From contig JAJZSS010000026.1 in the NCBI GenBank assembly GCA_021849525.1, forward strand, positions 1 through 10,193: a stretch of DNA of 10,193 nucleotides, read 5' to 3'. Each line of letters opens with the position of its first letter. Within the stretch, counting starts at the first letter, position 1. The notes beneath the pieces were generated by a model that saw only the letters and a list, made by a program, of their open reading frames with translations, was not told where the DNA came from and ran no database searches. Positions 7,597-10,193 of the stretch are shown here, piece by piece. Origin of the DNA: Chloroflexota bacterium (GTDB lineage Bacteria; Chloroflexota; Anaerolineae; Anaerolineales; UBA4823). The position numbers were made by a program, and so were the translations under genes.

Positions 7597-7819
7597 CCAG
7601 CACAATAAATAATAACGTTGAAGAGGATTAGTAGCTGCCAGAAAGCCATTCAGAGAGCAGGCGCGTGGTGAAAAGCCTGTATGGACACTGACAGCAAATG
7701 GACCTCGGAGTTGCAGGGCGAAAAGCAAGCTGAGTAGCCTGAGCCGGAGTGGCCACCGTTATCCAGGCCAGGGGTATAAGCAGACAAACTGCCGTACCCC
7801 CCAAGAGTGAGGCTGGCCG

Positions 7820-7852
7820 ATTCCCATCGCAACACCGTGGGAATTTTTCTTT
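7820..7852 (+). other. Hairpin plus T run inside the T-box leader (stem III candidate or extra terminator)
   Basis: ATTCCCA (7820-7826) pairs with TGGGAAT (7838-7844) around an 11-base loop, and TTTTTCTTT runs from 7844 to 7852. By shape this resembles an intrinsic terminator, though with a short stem. It lies where stem III and the linker before the antiterminator are expected, so it may simply be stem III with a U-rich linker. No ORF is disrupted. Confidence 0.55.
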
Positions 7853-7889
7853 AATCAACCAGCCTAAGCGGAGTGGCACCACGGACCAT

Positions 7890-7930
7890 ACAGCGTTCGT
7901 CTCCATTGGAGATGAATGCTGTTTGTTGTT
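7890..7930 (+). terminator. T-box attenuator terminator
   Basis: Bases 7890-7904 (ACAGCGTTCGTCTCC) pair with 7908-7922 (GGAGATGAATGCTGT) in an uninterrupted 15-bp stem with two G-U pairs and a three-base ATT loop, followed by TTTGTTGTT. Its 5' arm contains the CUCC and GUUCGU needed by the antiterminator, so the two structures are mutually exclusive. The T run is interrupted by two Gs, so termination may be leaky. Confidence 0.88.
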
Positions 7931-7953
7931 AAAGCAGTTTGGAGTGTGATTTT

Positions 7954-8943
7954 ATGGAAAAACCTGGACGAATTCTGACCGGCCACCGGCCGACAGGACC
8001 CCGGCATATTGGTCACCTTGTCGGAACATTAGAGACCTGGGCAGCTTTGCAGGATCAATACGAGTGTTTCTTTTTGATCGCGGATCTGCATGTGCTGACC
8101 ACTGATTTTGAGCATCCCCAAAATATTCAAGGAAATATTCTGGATGTGCTGGCGGACTGGATCGCTTCAGGAATCGACCCGGACCGTTCCACATTGATCC
8201 TGCAGTCTGCTGTCACAGCCCACAGCCAGCTGACAACACTATTGGGGATGCTGGTATCGGTCGCACGCTTGAGCCGCGTGCCTACTTATAAAGAACAGCT
8301 GCAGCAGCTCGGGCTGACACCTTCGCTTGGCTTACTGGCTTATCCCGTCTTACAAGCCGCGGATATCCTGCTGTATAAAGCCGATCGCGTGCCGGTTGGC
8401 GAAGACCAGCTCCCCCACCTGGAGTTAACCCGAGAGATTGCCCGGCGTTTCAACCAGCTGTATGGTGAGACTTTTCCAGAACCGCAAGAAATCCTTTCTT
8501 CTACTCCGCGCTTGCCCGGTACTGACAACCGGACGATGCACACCTCCTATGGAAATGCGATCGCGCTGCGCGACACGCCCGAAGTGACTTATCACAAGGT
8601 AATGAGCATGTACACCGATCCTTCCCGGATCCACGCCAATGATCCGGGACATGTAGAAGGCAATCCGGTATTCGCGTATCACGAGGTGTTCAATCCTGAT
8701 CCTGAACAAGTCACCGAGTTCAAGGAACGCTACCGGCAGGGAAAAATTGGGGATGTGGAGGTGAAACGCAGGTTGGCAGAAGTATTGAATGAAAGACTGA
8801 GCCCAATCCGCAAGCGGCGCGCAGAGTTGCTGAAAGATCCAGAAACCCTGCGAGAGCTCTTGAAGGCTGGCACTGACCGCGCCAGACCCCTGGCAGAGGC
8901 GACGCTGGCTGAAGTGGAGAAAAAAATCGGTTTGCTGCGCTGA
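7954..8943 (+). CDS. trpS: Tryptophanyl-tRNA synthetase with atypical KMSKS loop
   Basis: TrpRS is the class I synthetase that charges tRNA-Trp with tryptophan. Starting at ATG 7954 (GGAG at 7941-7944, 9 nt upstream) it has 329 residues, normal for bacterial TrpRS. An in-frame TTG at 7939 overlaps the ribosome binding site and is less likely. The N-terminal signature is 'TGHRPTGPRHIGHLVGTLETW' in pieces, with HIGH at 19-22. The Rossmann core includes 'FLIADLHVLTTD', 'YPVLQAADILLYKADRVPVGEDQLPHLELTREIARRFN' and 'LYGETFPEP'. The KMSKS position reads Thr194-Met195-His196-Thr197-Ser198 ('NRTMHTSYGNAI'), so both lysines are missing although the frame is otherwise intact. The anticodon-binding half follows with 'GHVEGNPVFAYHEVFNPD' and 'YRQGKIGDVEVKRRLAE'. 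The tRNA-Trp T-box upstream confirms the amino acid. Weaker activity, compensating residues or a paralogue with a special role are all possible. Confidence 0.95.
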   Translation: MEKPGRILTGHRPTGPRHIGHLVGTLETWAALQDQYECFFLIADLHVLTTDFEHPQNIQGNILDVLADWIASGIDPDRSTLILQSAVTAHSQLTTLLGMLVSVARLSRVPTYKEQLQQLGLTPSLGLLAYPVLQAADILLYKADRVPVGEDQLPHLELTREIARRFNQLYGETFPEPQEILSSTPRLPGTDNRTMHTSYGNAIALRDTPEVTYHKVMSMYTDPSRIHANDPGHVEGNPVFAYHEVFNPDPEQVTEFKERYRQGKIGDVEVKRRLAEVLNERLSPIRKRRAELLKDPETLRELLKAGTDRARPLAEATLAEVEKKIGLLR

Positions 8944-9004
8944 TGAAATTAGCCATCTACACGCAGCCTATGACAGGTTTTTAAATTTTGATATGTATCA
9001 TAAT
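8934..9004 (+). other. trpS-trpB2 junction: stop-codon hairpin and small palindrome
   Basis: GCTGCG (8934-8939) pairs with CGCAGC (8962-8967), with an inner GATG (8942-8945)/CATC (8954-8957). The trpS stop lies inside. A TTTTT run starts only at 8978, so this is at best a weak terminator. Further on, TGATA-TG-TATCA (8989-9000) is a short palindrome next to a -10-like CATAAT (8999-9004); no good -35 sits at the right distance. Read-through from the T-box transcript into trpB2 is therefore plausible. Confidence 0.35.
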
Positions 9005-9021
9005 TCGAATTGGAGGTTGCC

Positions 9022-10193
9022 ATGTCCGATCAAACCCGTTTTTTGCTAAGTGAATCTGATCTACCGCGTGAATGGTACAACATTAATGCCGATCTGCCAT
9101 TTCCACCTGCCCCGGTACTTCATCCTCAGACCAAAGAACCTGTCACACCAGATTTCCTCTCGGTGCTCTTCCCCATGGAATTGATTCTGCAGGAGATTTC
9201 TACTGAGCGATATATCCAGATCCCGGATGAAATTCGAGAAATTTATAAGCTGTATCGCCCTACACCACTCCTGCGCGCCAGGCGGCTTGAGAAGGCGCTG
9301 GATACCCCTGCCCATATCTACTACAAATACGAAGGCGCTTCACCAGCAGGCAGCCATAAACCCAACACGGCGATTGCCCAGGCATTCTATAACAAAGCTG
9401 CCGGGACCAAAGCTCTGACTACCGAGACCGGCGCCGGGCAGTGGGGTTCGGCGCTGGCACTGGCAGGGAGCTTTTTTGACCTGGATGTCGAAGTTTATAT
9501 GGTCAAAGTGTCTTTTAATCAGAAACCTTACCGGCGGATCATGATGGAGACTTATGGCGCTCAGGTTTATGCCAGCCCCAGCGACCGGACGGAAGCCGGA
9601 CGCTCGGCCCTCGCAATGGATCCGGATAGTCCCGGCTCGTTGGGTCTGGCAATCTCAGAAGCCGTTGAAGCAGCTGCGACATCGAACGGGCAAAAGAAGT
9701 ACAGCCTGGGATCCGTGCTCAACCATGTGCTGATGCACCAGACGGTGATTGGTGAAGAAGCGCTGAAACAAATGGATCTGGCGGGTGAATACCCCGATGT
9801 GGTGATTGGCTGTGTAGGCGGAGGCTCGAATTTCGCCGGGATCGCCTATCCATTCTTAAGACGTAATCTGGCTGAAGGCGCTCGCACGCGCATCGTGGCG
9901 GTCGAGCCATCGGCGACACCCAGCCTGACCCGCGGCATGTATACCTATGATTACGGTGATACGGCTCAAATGGCACCGATCGTTAAAATGCACACCCTGG
10001 GGCATAGCTTCATCCCGGCCCCAATCCACGCCGGTGGGCTCCGCTATCACGGGATGGCGCCTTCCATCTCAGCCCTGGTCGATGCCGGCTATATCCAGGC
10101 TTTAGCCGTACCGCAGCTAGCCACCTTCGAAGCAGGTGTATTATTCGGTCGCACAGAAGGGATCATCCCCGCTCCAGAGAGCGCCCATGCCAT
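9022..10193 (+). CDS. trpB2: Tryptophan synthase beta chain, TrpB2 type (3' truncated by window edge)
   Basis: TrpB is a PLP enzyme that joins indole with L-serine to give tryptophan. TrpB2 forms a separate branch that in several organisms works without a partner TrpA. ATG 9022 has a good GGAGG (9012-9016) 5 nt upstream. The frame stays open to the window end, covering 390 complete codons; the C-terminus (roughly 50-60 residues by family length) is missing. The PLP lysine is Lys113 in '[13 protein letters not shown]', the catalytic Glu135 is in '[13 protein letters not shown]', and the phosphate loop 'GCVGGGSNF' spans 263-271. The Trp after GAGQ (TrpB1 has His), '[15 protein letters not shown]' and '[13 protein letters not shown]' are TrpB2 features. 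It follows trpS by 78 nt and may share the Trp T-box transcript, which would place indole salvage or tryptophan synthesis under tRNA-Trp control. No trpA is seen in the window. Confidence 0.94.
   Translation, partial: MSDQTRFLLSESDLPREWYNINADLPFPPAPVLHPQTKEPVTPDFLSVLFPMELILQEISTERYIQIPDEIREIYKLYRPTPLLRARRLEKALDTPAHIYYKYEGASPAGSHKPNTAIAQAFYNKAAGTKALTTETGAGQWGSALALAGSFFDLDVEVYMVKVSFNQKPYRRIMMETYGAQVYASPSDRTEAGRSALAMDPDSPGSLGLAISEAVEAAATSNGQKKYSLGSVLNHVLMHQTVIGEEALKQMDLAGEYPDVVIGCVGGGSNFAGIAYPFLRRNLAEGARTRIVAVEPSATPSLTRGMYTYDYGDTAQMAPIVKMHTLGHSFIPAPIHAGGLRYHGMAPSISALVDAGYIQALAVPQLATFEAGVLFGRTEGIIPAPESAHA

Larger units (their letters stand above)
7603..7930 (+). ncRNA. tRNA-Trp-responsive T-box leader (riboswitch) of trpS
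   Basis: T-box leaders sense uncharged tRNA and then allow transcription of the downstream gene. Stem I begins with GTTGAAGAGG. GAGG (7623-7626) pairs with CCUC (7703-7706) below a specifier loop made of AUUAGUA (7627-7633, the S-turn strand) opposite AAAUGGA. The specifier is UGG at 7699-7701, the Trp codon. Above it GCUGCCAG (7634-7641) pairs with CUGACAGC (7688-7695), then comes AGAGAGC (7652-7658, AG bulge) and the distal loop GCGUGGUGAAAAGC. Stem II (about 7716-7740) has a second GAA/AGUA S-turn. The antiterminator is GGAG (7870-7873)/CUCC (7901-7904), bulge UGGCACC (7874-7880), and ACGGAC (7881-7886)/GUUCGU (7895-7900). The fourth bulge base C complements G73 of bacterial tRNA-Trp. Specifier and discriminator match agree with the trpS gene that follows. 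Confidence 0.95.

Noticed and set aside
7628..7906. 92- and 61-codon - strand frames in the leader region
   Set aside because: They are antisense to T-box stems; the structure explains the sequence and no coding signal is visible.
7749..7949. 66-codon + strand frame between the hydrolase and trpS
   Set aside because: It runs through the structured T-box leader, including antiterminator and terminator; no plausible ribosome binding site or protein pattern.
7939..7953. TTG start at 7939 for trpS
   Set aside because: It overlaps the GGAG ribosome binding site, which is correctly spaced for ATG 7954, and adds residues (MECDF) outside the family pattern.
1..10193. CRISPR array, insertion sequence, tRNA/rRNA gene, integron or phage element
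   Set aside because: No regularly spaced repeats, transposase or integrase frames, cloverleaf or rRNA segments seen; folA and the hydrolase gene lack flanking attachment repeats.

Overview
The window looks chromosomal and bacterial, most likely from Chloroflexota, class Anaerolineae. This is an inference without database support. It rests on the infB-rbfA-DHH phosphoesterase-truB-ribF order, a transcriptional T-box leader outside a typical Firmicutes background, a TrpB2-type tryptophan synthase beta chain, and a secreted protein with an 'FLPTV' segment just after its signal peptide, a pattern I associate with exported proteins of this phylum. All supported genes lie on the + strand.

Region 1 (1-4435) is the distal part of a translation and ribosome-maturation operon. 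It holds the 3' part of infB (IF2), rbfA (30S maturation), an NrnA-like DHH/DHHA1 phosphoesterase, truB (tRNA Psi55 synthase) and ribF (riboflavin kinase/FAD synthetase). Gaps are 24 nt, an overlap, 3 nt and 28 nt, so the genes are probably cotranscribed and partly translationally coupled.

Region 2 (4436-5803) is a thymidylate module. thyA and folA overlap by four bases (GTGA). ThyA turns dUMP into dTMP and releases dihydrofolate, which DHFR recycles. The active-site residues of both enzymes are intact.

Region 3 (5804-7568) is an AT-rich intergenic stretch with short repeats, followed by a lone gene for an exported clan GH-A-like glycoside hydrolase (E186 and E336 as candidate catalytic pair). 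It is functionally unrelated to its neighbours and reads as a lineage-specific insertion.

Region 4 (7569-10193) is a tryptophan module and the most interesting part. A consensus promoter (TTGACA-16-TATAAT) drives a leader of about 330 nt that I read as a complete tRNA-Trp T-box riboswitch. It has a UGG specifier in a loop closed by GAGG/CCUC, a UGGC acceptor-binding bulge matching the G73 of bacterial tRNA-Trp, an antiterminator, and a competing 15-bp terminator. It precedes trpS and, 78 nt further on, a trpB2 gene that runs off the window. Uncharged tRNA-Trp would thus raise TrpRS and possibly an indole-to-tryptophan enzyme. The TrpRS lacks both lysines of the usual KMSKS loop (it reads TMHTS), which is the main protein-level anomaly of the window.
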